From the NCBI RefSeq assembly GCF_021730305.1, contig NZ_CP032674.1, positions 5,212,001-5,276,000 of the forward strand: 64,000 nt of DNA, written 5' to 3'. This document shows, in pieces, positions 1-9,420 of the stretch. Origin of the DNA: Xanthobacter sp. YC-JY1. Its GTDB lineage: Bacteria; Pseudomonadota; Alphaproteobacteria; Rhizobiales; Xanthobacteraceae. The notes beneath the pieces were generated by a model that worked only from the letters and a program-made list of their open reading frames with translations, had not been told where the DNA came from and did no database searches. A program made the translations under genes and the position numbers. Within the stretch, counting starts at the first letter, position 1. Every line of letters starts with the position of its first letter.

Positions 1-507
1 CCTGTTGCGCAGCTTGCCGAGATCGACGCGGACATTGACGTCGCGGTGGAGGCCGAAGGCTGGTCCGTCATCGCGGATGCCGAAGCCGTCGCCATCCGGG
101 CCTGCCGGGCGGCGCTGGCCGCCTGCGCCGAGGATGTGCCGGAGCCGTGCGAGGTAGCCATCACCCTCACCGACGACGCGCGCATCCGCGTGCTCAACCG
201 CGACTGGCGGGACATGGACAAGGCGACCAACGTCCTGTCCTTCCCCCAGCCGGACCTACCCGACGACATCGACGCCCCCCAGCCGCTCGGCGACATCATC
301 GTCGCGCTGGAGACGCTCAGCCGCGAAGCCGAGACTGAGGGCAAGGCGCCGGCCGATCATCTCGCCCATCTGGTGGTGCACGGAACGTTGCACCTCATGG
401 GCTACGACCATCTCGAAGATAACGAAGCAGAGGAAATGGAGGCGCTCGAGCGCGACATCCTCGCGGGCCTGGGGATCGCTGATCCCTATGGCCTGCCCCA
501 GGACTGA
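1..507 (+). CDS. ybeY: Endoribonuclease YbeY, 5' end outside window
   Basis: YbeY is a zinc-dependent endoribonuclease needed for 16S rRNA 3' maturation and ribosome quality control. The family signature HGTLHLMGYDH, with its three metal-binding histidines, is present near residues 120-130 of the readable frame, and the protein ends with the usual short acidic tail. The frame is open from base 1, and the residues before the first possible start (GTG at 46) still resemble the YbeY N-terminus. I therefore read the gene as truncated by the window edge rather than starting at 46. It is followed after 24 bases by corC, and ybeY-corC-lnt is a standard alphaproteobacterial order, usually preceded by phoH. 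Confidence 0.95.
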   Translation, partial: PVAQLAEIDADIDVAVEAEGWSVIADAEAVAIRACRAALAACAEDVPEPCEVAITLTDDARIRVLNRDWRDMDKATNVLSFPQPDLPDDIDAPQPLGDIIVALETLSREAETEGKAPADHLAHLVVHGTLHLMGYDHLEDNEAEEMEALERDILAGLGIADPYGLPQD

Positions 508-531
508 CGTGCAGGCGGCTTGATAACGAAC

Positions 532-1500
532 ATGTCCAACATTGACCAACCGACCGAGACCAGCTCTTCGGAGCCCCAAAGTTTTCTCGATCGATTGCGT
601 GCCCTCCTCGGCACGTTCCGCCCGCACGGCTCCCTGCGCACCGACCTCGTGGAGGTGCTCGCCGCGGCGGAGACACCCGAGGAGGAGGGGGAGTTCACCC
701 CATCCGAGCGCAAGATGCTGCGCAACATCCTGCACCTGCGGGAAGTGGGCATCGGCGACATCATGGTGCCCCGCGCCGAGATCGTCGCCGTTCGCAAGGA
801 CGCGCCGCTGGGCGAACTGCTGAAGCTGTTCGTCACCGTCGGCCATTCCCGGCTCGTCGTCTATGACGACACGCTGGATGACCCCGTGGGCATGGTCCAC
901 ATCCGGGATCTCATCGCCTTCCTCGCCGGCGACCTCGCCTCCGCGTCCGGCAAAATCGACCTCGGCAAGGTCAATCTCGACGCGACGCTGGAGACCGCCG
1001 GCCTCATCCGCCGCATCCTCTACGTGCCGCCGTCCATGCCGGCGGTGGACCTGCTCGTCTCCATGCAGGCGGCACGGACCCATCTCGCCCTCGTCATCGA
1101 CGAATATGGCGGCACGGACGGCCTCGTCTCCATCGAGGACGTGGTGGAGGAGATCGTCGGCGAGATCGAGGACGAGCACGACGAGGCGGCCGAGACGCTG
1201 CTCACCCGCCAGCCCGACGGCAGCTATCTCGCCGACGCGCGCACGCCGCTTGAAGCGGCGGTCGAGGTGCTCGGCACCGGATTCGCTTCGGAAGAAGCTA
1301 TGGAGGAAGTCGACAGCGTCGGCGGCCTCGTGGTGCGTATCGCCTCGCGGGTGCCCAAGTCCGGCGAGGTGATTTCCCTGCCGGGCGGCTTCGATGTGGA
1401 CGTGGTGGAGGCCGATCCGCGCCGGCTGAAGAAGCTGCGCATCATCCCGCCCCGGGATCTCGACGGCAACGCCGCCGGTCACACCCTTCCAGACGCCTGA
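532..1500 (+). CDS. corC: CorC/TlyC-type CBS-domain protein
   Basis: About 322 residues. Two CBS domains lie at roughly residues 70-190 (starting at the IMVPR motif), followed by a CorC_HlyC transporter-associated domain near the C-terminus. The linker [19 protein letters not shown] is the family hallmark. There is no DUF21 membrane domain, so this is the short soluble CorC form, classically linked to magnesium/cobalt efflux; in vivo role in this organism is not shown by sequence. I chose ATG 532; an upstream TTG at 520 is possible but adds only four residues. It sits between ybeY and lnt on the same strand. Confidence 0.9.
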   Translation: MSNIDQPTETSSSEPQSFLDRLRALLGTFRPHGSLRTDLVEVLAAAETPEEEGEFTPSERKMLRNILHLREVGIGDIMVPRAEIVAVRKDAPLGELLKLFVTVGHSRLVVYDDTLDDPVGMVHIRDLIAFLAGDLASASGKIDLGKVNLDATLETAGLIRRILYVPPSMPAVDLLVSMQAARTHLALVIDEYGGTDGLVSIEDVVEEIVGEIEDEHDEAAETLLTRQPDGSYLADARTPLEAAVEVLGTGFASEEAMEEVDSVGGLVVRIASRVPKSGEVISLPGGFDVDVVEADPRRLKKLRIIPPRDLDGNAAGHTLPDA

Positions 1501-1583
1501 CCTTCCGCGTGGCTTTCCCCTCCAAGGTCGCCCCCCGGCGCGGCGCACCCGTGTCAGGCCTGTCGTGGCGCGGGCGCATCCTG

Positions 1584-3158
1584 ATGCTGCGCTTCCTCAC
1601 CGGCTGGCGCCGGCGCTTCGTCGCCTGGACGGCGGGGGCGGTCGGCGCCCTCGCCATGCCGCCGTTCGATCTCTGGCCGGTGCTGGCGCTGAGTTTCCCG
1701 GTCCTCGTGCTGCTGCTCGACGGCTGCCGGGGCGATCTCAAGACCCGTCTCCTTGGGGCCGCGGGAGTCGGCTGGTGGTTCGGCTTCGGCTATTTCCTCG
1801 CGTCCCTCTGGTGGATCGGCGCCGCCTTCCTGGTGGAGGCGGACGTGTTCGGCTGGCTGCTGCCCGTCGCGGTGGTCGCCATGCCCGCCGGGCTGGCCCT
1901 GTTCACAGCGTTCGGAACGGCGGTCGCGCGGCTCCTGTGGTCCAAGGGGGGCCTCAGGCTGTTCGCGTTCACCTTCGGCCTGACGCTGGCGGAGTGGCTG
2001 CGCGGCCATGTGCTCACCGGCTTTCCCTGGAACACCTACGGTTATGCGGTCTCCGACGATCTGCTGCTGATGCAGGCCGCATCTGTGATCGGCGTGTGGG
2101 GCCTCACCTTCTTCTGCGTGCTCCTGCTGTCCACGCCGGTGCTGCTGCTCAACCCCAATCGCCGCAGTTTCGCGGCCGTGGGCGCCGCGGCCGTGGTCAT
2201 CGCGGGGACGGCGCTATGGGGCGGCTACCGGCTCTCGGTGACGCCGCTCGAGACGGTGCCCGGCGTCGCGCTCCGGGTGATGCAGCCGAACCTCTCGCAG
2301 GACAAGAAGTTCGCTTACGACCGGCGCGAGCAGATCCTCAAAGACTATCTCGCGCTGAGTGCGAAGAAGAGCGAGACCTATCCTGGCGGGCTCGCCGACG
2401 TCACCGTTCTGATCTGGCCGGAATCGTCCTTTCCTTTCATCTATGAGCGCGAACCTTGGGCGGCCGAGGCCATTGCCGCTGTTCTGCCGCCCAATGTCAC
2501 GCTGGTGACGGGCGCGGTGCGCTACGACTTCCCCCCGTCCGGCCAAAGATCGCCTTTCTTCAATTCCATCAGGGTGATGGATCATCGCGGACGGGTCCTT
2601 GAGAACACCGACAAGGTGCATCTCGTCCCGTTCGGCGAGTACCTGCCGTTCCAGGCGGAGCTGGAGGCGCTGGGCATCGAACAACTTACGCGTGTGCGGG
2701 GTGGTTTCTCCTCCGGTGCGGCATTCCGCGCGCTCCAGATCCCCGGACTGCCGCTCGCCTCTCCGCTTGTATGTTACGAAATTATCTTTCCTGGAAAGGT
2801 AGTTCCCCAGGGTCCACGCCCGGCCTGGTTGCTCAATCTCACGAACGACGCGTGGTTTGGCCTGACCCCCGGTCCCTACCAGCATTTCGCGCAGGCCCGT
2901 ATGCGCGCTGTGGAAGAAGGACTTCCGCTGGTGCGCGCAGCGAACACAGGGATCTCTGCCATCGTTGATCCCTTGGGACGTATTGTCGCATCACACGGCC
3001 TCGGACTCGAGGGTCTGGTGGACGGCCCCCTTCCAAAGCCGCTGCAAACGGTTTCCGTTGCAGCCAAGCTTGGCGGTACCGTCATCTTCGCGCTTCTGGC
3101 GACGGCCCTTGCCCTTGCTTCCGTACCGCTTTGCGGTTGCATTACACGCAAAGGTTGA
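1584..3158 (+). CDS. lnt: Apolipoprotein N-acyltransferase
   Basis: Lnt transfers the third acyl chain to the N-terminal cysteine of lipoproteins in the inner membrane. From ATG 1584 the protein is 524 residues: about six N-terminal hydrophobic segments, then a nitrilase-type domain. The catalytic triad is visible as Glu in WPESSFPF, Lys in NTDKVHLVPFGEY and Cys in SPLVCYEIIFPG. A GTG at 1509 would add 25 arginine-rich residues that do not look like Lnt, so the ATG before LRFLTGWRRRF is preferred. A stretch around 2770-2830 is less GC-rich than its surroundings but keeps the frame. Confidence 0.95.
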   Translation: MLRFLTGWRRRFVAWTAGAVGALAMPPFDLWPVLALSFPVLVLLLDGCRGDLKTRLLGAAGVGWWFGFGYFLASLWWIGAAFLVEADVFGWLLPVAVVAMPAGLALFTAFGTAVARLLWSKGGLRLFAFTFGLTLAEWLRGHVLTGFPWNTYGYAVSDDLLLMQAASVIGVWGLTFFCVLLLSTPVLLLNPNRRSFAAVGAAAVVIAGTALWGGYRLSVTPLETVPGVALRVMQPNLSQDKKFAYDRREQILKDYLALSAKKSETYPGGLADVTVLIWPESSFPFIYEREPWAAEAIAAVLPPNVTLVTGAVRYDFPPSGQRSPFFNSIRVMDHRGRVLENTDKVHLVPFGEYLPFQAELEALGIEQLTRVRGGFSSGAAFRALQIPGLPLASPLVCYEIIFPGKVVPQGPRPAWLLNLTNDAWFGLTPGPYQHFAQARMRAVEEGLPLVRAANTGISAIVDPLGRIVASHGLGLEGLVDGPLPKPLQTVSVAAKLGGTVIFALLATALALASVPLCGCITRKG

Positions 3159-3206
3159 TCGACGCATTCCGATTGTATGCCTATGTTCGCCGGCAATCAG
3201 GGCAGC

Positions 3207-3221
3207 CTTCGCGATGCGAAG
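3207..3221. promoter_or_regulatory. Perfect 6-bp inverted repeat upstream of the XRE gene
   Basis: CTTCGC-GAT-GCGAAG lies 36 bases before the start of the XRE regulator at 3258. It could be an operator for that regulator or a short leader hairpin. Nothing in the sequence distinguishes the two. Confidence 0.3.
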
Positions 3222-3257
3222 TATCGAGTAATCTTTTCCGACATAGCCGGAGAGACC

Positions 3258-3665
3258 ATGGTCAAGAAGGCGCCGAACCCTATTGATAAGCACGTTGGCT
3301 CACGTGTCCGCATGCGGCGGATGATGGTGGGAATGAGCCAGGAGAAGCTGGGCGAGCATCTCGGTATCACCTTCCAGCAGATCCAGAAGTACGAAAAGGG
3401 CACGAATCGCATCGGAGCGAGCCGGCTCCAGCAGATCTCGACGGTGCTGGGTGTTCCCGTCGCCTTCTTCTTCGAAGGCGCTCCCACCGTTGGCCCCGAA
3501 GGCGAAGGCTTCTCCGAGGAACAGTCCCCGGCCTACGTCTCCGACTTCCTCGCCACCTCCGACGGACTGACGCTCACCCGGAACTTCATGCGCATTACCG
3601 ACGCCCGCGTGCGCCGGCGCATCGTCGATCTGGTGATCGCCATCGCCGGCGAGACCGAGGCGTGA
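3258..3665 (+). CDS. XRE-family HTH regulator upstream of metK
   Basis: 135 residues from ATG 3258 (VKKAPNPIDKHVGSRV). A Cro/C1-type HTH spans about residues 12-66: MSQEKLGEHLGITFQQIQKY, then EKGTNRIGASRLQQIS. This class of regulator is common immediately upstream of metK in Hyphomicrobiales, and its target is not known to me. An in-frame ATG at 3177 would add 27 residues unlike the family and would swallow the palindrome at 3207-3221, so I reject it. It is followed by a terminator-like hairpin, suggesting metK is separately expressed. Confidence 0.9.
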   Translation: MVKKAPNPIDKHVGSRVRMRRMMVGMSQEKLGEHLGITFQQIQKYEKGTNRIGASRLQQISTVLGVPVAFFFEGAPTVGPEGEGFSEEQSPAYVSDFLATSDGLTLTRNFMRITDARVRRRIVDLVIAIAGETEA

Positions 3666-3690
3666 AGCGTTCGTTTTGGCGAACGTTTTC
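3665..3690 (+). terminator. Terminator-like hairpin between the XRE gene and metK
   Basis: CGTTCG (3668-3673) pairs with CGAACG (3680-3685) over a six-base loop. The stem can be extended by A-T and G-T pairs, and a TTTT run follows at 3686. It starts at the XRE stop codon. It could also act as a metK leader attenuator. Confidence 0.55.
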
Positions 3691-3772
3691 GCACTGACGA
3701 CCTTGACCGCCCGCCGCTGCGTTGCCACAAAGGGCGGCCGCACCGCGGCGCGGGCGTAACAGGGGCCGTCAT

Positions 3773-4966
3773 ATGGCGCGTCAATCGTATCTTTTCACGA
3801 GCGAGTCTGTTTCCGAAGGTCATCCGGACAAGGTCTGTGACCGGATTTCTGACGAGGTGGTCGACACCTTCTTCCGCACCTCGGAAGCCGAAGGCTGGGA
3901 CCCGAGCCAGGTTCGCGTCGCGTGCGAGACGCTCGCCACGACCAACAAGGTGGTGATCGCCGGCGAGACCCGTGGTCCGTCGTCCATCACCAAGGACCTC
4001 CTCTCTCACGCTGCGCGTCTCGCCATCCGGGACATCGGCTACGAGCAGGCCGGCTTCCACTGGGAAAACGCCGACATCGACGTGCTGCTGCACGCGCAGT
4101 CGGCGGACATCGCCCAGGGCGTGGACATCGCCGGCAACAAGGATGAGGGCGCCGGCGACCAGGGCATCATGTTCGGCTATGCCGTGCGCGAGACCCCGGA
4201 GCTGATGCCCGCTCCCATCTATTACGCCCACAAGATTCTGAAGGTGCTGGCGGAAGCCCGTCACTCCGGTGATACCCGCGCGCTCGGCCCCGACGCCAAG
4301 AGCCAGGTCACCGTCCAGTACGAGAACGGCAAGCCGGTGGGCGTCACCCAGATCGTGCTGTCCACCCAGCACCTGGACGAGAACCTCACGTCCCACGACG
4401 TGAAGTCCATCGTCGAGCCCTATATCAAGAAGACCTTGCCGGACGGCTGGGTGACGGACGCCACGGTGTGGCACGTCAACCCCACCGGCAAGTTCGTCAT
4501 CGGCGGCCCCGATGGTGACTGCGGCCTCACCGGCCGCAAGATAATCGTGGACACCTACGGCGGTGCCGCGCCCCATGGCGGCGGCGCCTTTTCCGGCAAG
4601 GATCCGACCAAGGTGGACCGTTCGGCCGCCTATGCCGCGCGCTACCTCGCGAAGAACGTGGTCGCCGCCGATCTCGCCGACCGTGCCACCATCCAGCTTG
4701 CCTACGCCATCGGCGTGTCCGATCCGCTGGCGGTCTATGTGGACCTGCACGGCACCGGCAAGGTGGACGAGGCGAAGCTTGAAAAGGTGCTGCGCGAGGT
4801 GATGAACCTGCGTCCCCGCGGCATCCGCGAGCATCTCGGCCTCACCAAGCCCATCTATGCCCGCACCGCCGCCTACGGCCATTTCGGACGCGCGCCGGAA
4901 GCGGACGGCGGCTTCTCTTGGGAGAAGACCGACCTCGTGGGCGCGCTCAAGGCTGCGGTGGCCTGA
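3773..4966 (+). CDS. metK: S-adenosylmethionine synthetase
   Basis: MetK makes S-adenosylmethionine from methionine and ATP. The 397-residue protein starts at ATG 3773 with [19 protein letters not shown], the canonical MetK N-terminus. Other signatures are GYAVRET (near the GxGDQG loop, seen here as [11 protein letters not shown]), [20 protein letters not shown] and [19 protein letters not shown]. The product feeds the SAM-dependent methyltransferase encoded next door (trmB). A frame extension to 3722 exists but adds only Arg/Pro-rich leader. A strong terminator follows. Confidence 0.98.
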   Translation: MARQSYLFTSESVSEGHPDKVCDRISDEVVDTFFRTSEAEGWDPSQVRVACETLATTNKVVIAGETRGPSSITKDLLSHAARLAIRDIGYEQAGFHWENADIDVLLHAQSADIAQGVDIAGNKDEGAGDQGIMFGYAVRETPELMPAPIYYAHKILKVLAEARHSGDTRALGPDAKSQVTVQYENGKPVGVTQIVLSTQHLDENLTSHDVKSIVEPYIKKTLPDGWVTDATVWHVNPTGKFVIGGPDGDCGLTGRKIIVDTYGGAAPHGGGAFSGKDPTKVDRSAAYAARYLAKNVVAADLADRATIQLAYAIGVSDPLAVYVDLHGTGKVDEAKLEKVLREVMNLRPRGIREHLGLTKPIYARTAAYGHFGRAPEADGGFSWEKTDLVGALKAAVA

Positions 4967-5015
4967 GCCCTCAGGGGCTGCCACCTTCGTACCTTGACCC
5001 ATCTGTGTTGACCCG

Positions 5016-5054
5016 CCGGCCGGATTGCCCTGCAGTCCGGCCGGTGCCTTTTTC
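5016..5054 (+). terminator. Rho-independent terminator after metK
   Basis: A perfect 9-bp stem CCGGCCGGA (5016-5024) / TCCGGCCGG (5036-5044) with an 11-base loop, followed by TGCC and a TTTTT run. It ends metK just before the trmB start. Confidence 0.85.
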
Positions 5055-5057
5055 AGC

Positions 5058-5804
5058 ATGACCCCCATGAGCCAGCAGCCGAGCGAACACCAAAGCCAGT
5101 CCGCGAGCCTCCCCTCCGCCGCCACGGAGTTCGAGGCGCGGGGCGCCTTCTATGGCCGGCGCATCGGCAAAACGCTGCGGGGGCTGCAGCAAGACGCCCT
5201 CACGCATCTGCTGCCGCGCTACAAGCTCGATCTGGACGCGGCCTCCGTCCCGGCGAACCTGTTTCCCGAACCGAGAGCGGGATATTGGCTGGAGATCGGC
5301 TGCGGCTGCGGCGAGCACCTGATTGACCACGCAGCCCGACGTCCCGACATGGGCTTCATCGGTGCGGAGCCCTTTCTCAACGGCCTCGCCCGGATGCTGG
5401 TGGATCTCGACGCCCGCAGCCTCGCCAATGTGCGCGTGTTCGATCTGGACGCGGCACTGCTGCTGGACCGGCTGCCCACCGCAAGTTTTGAGGGCGTGGA
5501 TCTTTTTTATCCCGATCCCTGGCCCAAGAAGCGGCATTGGAAGCGGCGCTTCGTGCGTCCCGACAATCTAGATCGGCTGGCCCGCGTCATCCGCCCCGGC
5601 GGCGTGTTCCGCTTCGCCTCCGACGTCCCGCATTATGTGGGCTGGACCCTTGCCCACGTGCGCGCGCACGGCGCTTTCACGTGGACGGCGCAGCGGGCCG
5701 ACGACTGGCGCAAGCCCTATCCGTTCTGGCCGGGGACGCGATACGAGGCCAAGGCGATCGCGCAGGGTCGCGTGCCGACCTACCTCACCTTCGTGCGGCG
5801 CTAA
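5058..5804 (+). CDS. trmB: tRNA (guanine-N7-)-methyltransferase
   Basis: TrmB methylates G46 of tRNAs. The SAM-binding motif LEIGCGCGEHL follows the lead-in of about 75 residues, and the family hallmark DLFYPDPWPKKRHWKRRFV contains the PDPWPKxRH substrate motif. Length about 248 residues. Start ATG 5058 is used; ATG 5067 (SQQPSEHQ) is an equally good alternative, and both lie after the metK terminator. The C-terminal TRYEAKAIAQGRVPTYL is typical. Confidence 0.95.
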   Translation: MTPMSQQPSEHQSQSASLPSAATEFEARGAFYGRRIGKTLRGLQQDALTHLLPRYKLDLDAASVPANLFPEPRAGYWLEIGCGCGEHLIDHAARRPDMGFIGAEPFLNGLARMLVDLDARSLANVRVFDLDAALLLDRLPTASFEGVDLFYPDPWPKKRHWKRRFVRPDNLDRLARVIRPGGVFRFASDVPHYVGWTLAHVRAHGAFTWTAQRADDWRKPYPFWPGTRYEAKAIAQGRVPTYLTFVRR

Positions 5805-5813
5805 AACCGGCGT

Positions 5814-6680
5814 TCATTCGCCCGCCGCGTAGAGCGCAGACAGCCCCTCGCGATAGGTGGGGTGGCGCAGCGTCACCCCGAGCTCTTCCTTGAGCCGGGC
5901 ATTGCCGACGCGCTTGTTGCCGGACCAGAAGGAGAGCGCCATGGGGCTCATCTCCCGCGCAGCCTCATCGAAGGGAATCGCCGGCGGCGGCTCCATCCCC
6001 AGCAATTCTGCGGCGTAGGCGATGGGATCGCCGGGCGGGGCGGGCAGGTCGTCGGTGACGTTGATGATGCCGTCATAACGGTGCGCGATCGCCGCCCGGA
6101 TGGTGCAGACGATATCGTCCACATGGATGCGGTTGAACACCTGCCCCGGCTTGTCGATGCGCCGGGCCTCGCCCGCGCGCAGCTGAACCAGGGCGTTGCG
6201 CCCGGGACCGTAGATACCGGCAAGGCGCAAGACCGCCACGCGGACGCCGTGCGCGCGGCCGAACGCCTGCCAGTCCGCTTCCGCCTTCAGCCGCCGTTCA
6301 AGGCGCGCGCTGCCCGCGCGCGGCGGGGTCGCCTCGTCCACCCAACCACCGTCATGGTTGCCATAAACCCCAAGCGTGGTGAGATAGATCACCTGCCGGA
6401 GGCGGCCGCCAGCCAGCGTTTCCGCAGCGCAGCACAGGATGGGCTCGCCCCGATCGTCCGGTGGAGCGGACGCGAGCAGGATCTGGACCTCGCCCAGAGC
6501 CGCGGCGAGACCATCCCCCAGCGTCCTGCCATCGAAGGCGAACGCCTCCACGTCGGGCGGAAAGGTGGAGAGGCGCGCCGGTTCCCGCGACGTACCGATG
6601 ACGCGGCCGAACGCGGCGCGGTCCTCGGCCAAGAGGTGCCGGGCGCAATAGCCGAAGCCGATGGCGGCAAGCGAGATCAT
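5814..6680 (-). CDS. NAD-dependent epimerase/dehydratase-type SDR protein
   Basis: 288 residues of the extended short-chain dehydrogenase fold. The N-terminus AAIGFGYCARHLL is a Rossmann G-x-G-x-x-A variant, and YLTTLGVYGNHDGGWVDE matches the YeeZ-like group. The Tyr of the usual YxxxK is replaced by the VYG... pattern, so dehydrogenase activity is uncertain. The substrate is unknown. Its start overlaps the stop of plsC (ATGA), so it is translated with that gene; it converges with trmB. Confidence 0.8.
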   Translation of the reverse strand: MISLAAIGFGYCARHLLAEDRAAFGRVIGTSREPARLSTFPPDVEAFAFDGRTLGDGLAAALGEVQILLASAPPDDRGEPILCCAAETLAGGRLRQVIYLTTLGVYGNHDGGWVDEATPPRAGSARLERRLKAEADWQAFGRAHGVRVAVLRLAGIYGPGRNALVQLRAGEARRIDKPGQVFNRIHVDDIVCTIRAAIAHRYDGIINVTDDLPAPPGDPIAYAAELLGMEPPPAIPFDEAAREMSPMALSFWSGNKRVGNARLKEELGVTLRHPTYREGLSALYAAGE

Positions 6681-7615
6681 GACCGTTTGATGCCGGAGGT
6701 GCCGGCGTCCGGCAAGGGCTTCGGTCGGTCCTCATCCTGCGATCGGCCGGCGAGGGCGCAGGCGCAGAGCCGACGCACCGTCGCTTCGCTTTCGCGCGTC
6801 ACGCTCTTGCGGTCGTGGGCGGCATCGAGCCGCACCGGCGCGCCGAAGGTGACTTCCACATCGATGGCGCCATGGCGCAGCACGTCCATCAGGTGCGGCG
6901 CCAGCTCCATGTCGCCGAACCACGCCGCCACGGGCCGGTGGCTGCGGCCCATGGGCAGGCCCTGCAAGCGCACATAGGACACGGCGAGGGGCTGGACCAC
7001 CACCTCCGCCCCGGCGGCAAAGGCCTCGCGCGCGGCGCCCACCAGGGCTGTGCGGAACGGCAGCACGCGGTTGCCGTCGCTCGACGTGCCCTCGGCGAAC
7101 AGCACCACGGGGTCGCCGTCGGCGAGGCGATCGGCGATCTCCCGGTTCACCGCGCCGGTGGCATGGCGGCGCTGGCGATCGACGAAGACGGTGCGCTGGA
7201 ATTTGGCGAGAAGGCCGATGAGGGGCCAGCCGGACACCTCGCTCTTCGCCACGAAAAATAGAGGCGTGAGCGAGCCGACCACCGGGATGTCGAGCCAGGA
7301 GGCGTGATTGGCGAGGATCAGCAGGGGGCGGTCCGCAGCCGGCGCGCCGCGCACATGGACCCGCACGCCGATGAGCCGCAGCAGGATACGGTGATAGAGC
7401 CGGGGGATGTGGCGACGGGCATCAAGGCCGAGCTTGAGCGAGATCCACTGAAGGGGAATGCCAACCAGCGTCACCGCGCCGACCATGCTGAGCACGCCGG
7501 CGAGCCGCAGGCGGTCCATCAGGCGCGACAAAGCCGGCTGCTCCGGCCCGAGGGGCGGCAACAACTGACCGTCGCTGGAAGCAGGCGCCGACGGTCGCCC
7601 GCCGGGAGGCGTCAC
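6677..7615 (-). CDS. plsC: 1-acyl-sn-glycerol-3-phosphate acyltransferase family protein
   Basis: PlsC-type enzymes transfer an acyl chain to lysophosphatidic acid in the inner membrane. The HX4D block NHASWLD and the glycerophosphate-binding block LFAEGTSSDGNRVLPFR are present, with a hydrophobic segment before them (residues about 35-58). 312 residues from ATG 7615, which overlaps the stop of the fur gene. An internal Met (DRLRLAGVLS) about 33 residues in could be the true start. Paralogues acting on other lysolipids exist, so the exact acceptor is inferred. Confidence 0.85.
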   Translation of the reverse strand: MTPPGGRPSAPASSDGQLLPPLGPEQPALSRLMDRLRLAGVLSMVGAVTLVGIPLQWISLKLGLDARRHIPRLYHRILLRLIGVRVHVRGAPAADRPLLILANHASWLDIPVVGSLTPLFFVAKSEVSGWPLIGLLAKFQRTVFVDRQRRHATGAVNREIADRLADGDPVVLFAEGTSSDGNRVLPFRTALVGAAREAFAAGAEVVVQPLAVSYVRLQGLPMGRSHRPVAAWFGDMELAPHLMDVLRHGAIDVEVTFGAPVRLDAAHDRKSVTRESEATVRRLCACALAGRSQDEDRPKPLPDAGTSGIKRS

Positions 7616-8043
7616 TGCTTCTCGTCCTCGTCGAGCGGCACAGCATAGAGCTCGAGGCGGTGGCCACGGAGCTTGAAGCCGAGCTGGCGGGCGATCTGCT
7701 CCTGCAGCGCCTCGATCTCCTCGGAACGGAATTCGATGACCTGGCCGGACCTGAGATCGATCAGGTGGTCGTGGTGCTCGTCGGGCATCTGCTCATAGCG
7801 GGCCCGGCCATCGCCGAAATCATGGCGCTCGATGATGCCGGCATCTTCCAGCATCTTCACGGTGCGATAGACCGTGGAGATGGATATGTTGTCGTCGATG
7901 GCCACGGCCCGGCGGTGCAGCTCTTCCACGTCGGGATGATCCTGCGCGCCGGACAGCACGCGGGCGATGACCCGGCGCTGCTCGGTCATCCGCATGCCCT
8001 TGGCGAGGCAGGCTTCCTCAATGAGGCTGATCTTTCCGCTCAA
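7612..8043 (-). CDS. Fur-family metal regulator (Mur-like)
   Basis: 143 residues. Winged-helix DNA-binding part (MRMTEQRRVIARVL; ISISTVYRTVKMLEDAGII) followed by the metal-binding HHDHLIDLRSGQVIEF. The CxxC structural zinc motifs of E. coli Fur are absent, as in the rhizobial Mur manganese regulators, so manganese-responsive repression is the best inference. The start is decided by the ribosome site: a TTG at 8043 has GGAGG six bases upstream, while the next ATG would cut into the conserved N-terminal helix. Regulator and plsC overlap by four bases. Confidence 0.88.
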   Translation of the reverse strand: MSGKISLIEEACLAKGMRMTEQRRVIARVLSGAQDHPDVEELHRRAVAIDDNISISTVYRTVKMLEDAGIIERHDFGDGRARYEQMPDEHHDHLIDLRSGQVIEFRSEEIEALQEQIARQLGFKLRGHRLELYAVPLDEDEKQ

Positions 8044-8135
8044 GCGGGACCTCCGCGACGACCCAGGGACATTCCCCTGCCTTATCGCGCCGCCGCTTCC
8101 GCGCCGCAAGGGGGCGGACAAAGGCTTGCCGAAGC

Positions 8136-8612
8136 TCAAAAGTCGCGGCGCAGCAGCAGCGCGTCGGCGCCGCCCGCATAATAGCCCCGGCGACGACCCA
8201 CCTCGCCATAGCCCAGGCGCGCATAAAGCGTGCGGGCGGCGGCGTTGCCTTCCTCCACCTCCAGGAAAGAGGTGGAGACGCCTTCCGCCGCGAGGCGGGC
8301 CAGGTGGAAAGCCACCAGCGCCCGGCCGATGCCCCTGCGGCGACGGTCGGTGACGACAGCGACAGTCAGGATTTCCGATTCGGGAGTCACGCAGTGGGAC
8401 AGGACGAAGCCCACCGGCGGCTTGCGCGGCCCGTGCGTGGCCACATGGGCACGGACGGCACGGTCGGCGAGGAGCCGCTCGAACTCGTCGGCCCCCCAGC
8501 CCCGGGCAAATGCGCGGGCGTGGATGGCGGCGAGATGGGGGATGTCCGCCGCCGTGGCAGCCCGCAGCAACGGCGGGCGGGGCGGAAACAGGCGATCGAG
8601 CAGGCGCTTCAT
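8136..8612 (-). CDS. rimI: Ribosomal protein S18 alanine N-acetyltransferase
   Basis: 158-residue GNAT acetyltransferase. The acetyl-CoA loop is RRRGIGRALV, and FLEVEEGNAAARTLYARLGY is the typical RimI C-terminal block. It overlaps the tsaB stop codon (ATGA), the usual tsaB-rimI coupling. RimI acetylates the N-terminal alanine of S18; in some bacteria the same protein interacts with the t6A machinery. Confidence 0.9.
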   Translation of the reverse strand: MKRLLDRLFPPRPPLLRAATAADIPHLAAIHARAFARGWGADEFERLLADRAVRAHVATHGPRKPPVGFVLSHCVTPESEILTVAVVTDRRRRGIGRALVAFHLARLAAEGVSTSFLEVEEGNAAARTLYARLGYGEVGRRRGYYAGGADALLLRRDF

Positions 8613-9292
8613 CGGCGGGCGATGCGGGCCTTGTCCTGCGGCTTGGCATCGGGGGGCCGCAGGTAGAGCGGGCGCGGCTCGGCCGCTTCGGGATCGGCGA
8701 CCGAACCGAGCCGGGCGACCCAGGCGACATCGGGGGCCGGCGTATCATCGATCAGCTCCGGCAGTTTTTCCGCCGGCGGCCACGCATCGGCCACGAGATT
8801 GGCCCCGGAGCCGACGATCCGCACCGCACCGATGGCCACCGAGCGCGCCGCCTCCCGCACGCTGGTGATGCGCGGGGCGATCAAGGTGCGCCCGCCAACG
8901 CCAAACATCTGGAGGAACACGTGACCATGGCGGGCATCGATGGCCGACACCACCGGAACCGCGTCGTCATGGGCGAGATAGGGCGCCGCAAGGGCAGCCA
9001 GCGTTGTCACGCCCACCACCGGCCGATTGGCTGTCAGCCCGAAGCCGCGGGCGGCGGAAAGACCCACCCGAAGCCCGGTGAAACTGCCCGGTCCGACCGT
9101 GACGGCAATGCGGGCGAGGTGCTCGAAATCGATCCCCGCGGAGCTCATCACCTGCTCCACCAAGGGGATCAGCGTCTCCGCATGTCCCCGCTCCATGAGC
9201 AGCGAATCGCCCGAGACGATGCTGTCCGTCTCGGTGTCGAGCACCGCGGCGGAGCAGGCGGCAAGCGCCGTGTCTATGGCGAGGACATACAT
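8609..9292 (-). CDS. tsaB: tRNA threonylcarbamoyladenosine biosynthesis protein TsaB
   Basis: TsaB (YeaZ) is the non-catalytic partner of TsaD in t6A37 tRNA modification. From ATG 9292 the protein is 227 residues and begins YVLAIDTALAACSAA, the ASKHA-fold phosphate-1 strand. VGPGSFTGLRVGLSAARG is the family signature. An in-frame extension to 9364 has no match to TsaB and is not used. First gene of the tsaB-rimI pair; tsaC and tsaD are not in the window. Confidence 0.93.
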   Translation of the reverse strand: MYVLAIDTALAACSAAVLDTETDSIVSGDSLLMERGHAETLIPLVEQVMSSAGIDFEHLARIAVTVGPGSFTGLRVGLSAARGFGLTANRPVVGVTTLAALAAPYLAHDDAVPVVSAIDARHGHVFLQMFGVGGRTLIAPRITSVREAARSVAIGAVRIVGSGANLVADAWPPAEKLPELIDDTPAPDVAWVARLGSVADPEAAEPRPLYLRPPDAKPQDKARIARR

Positions 9293-9420
9293 GAACGCGG
9301 GCACCCCGATCGCCGCCACGATCAACCGAAACCGTGGCGGGGGGAAGCGGCCCGGCACGCTCACTTTCGGGAAAGGTTAATGGGACCGTTCCCGAATACC
9401 GCCAAACCGGACCCGCGTCG

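Noticed and set aside
3666-3772. SAM-responsive riboswitch upstream of metK
   Set aside because: I could not find a recognisable SAM-box core; only the short terminator-like hairpin is supported.
3533-5125. 530-codon minus-strand frame opposite metK
   Set aside because: metK on the plus strand is unmistakable.
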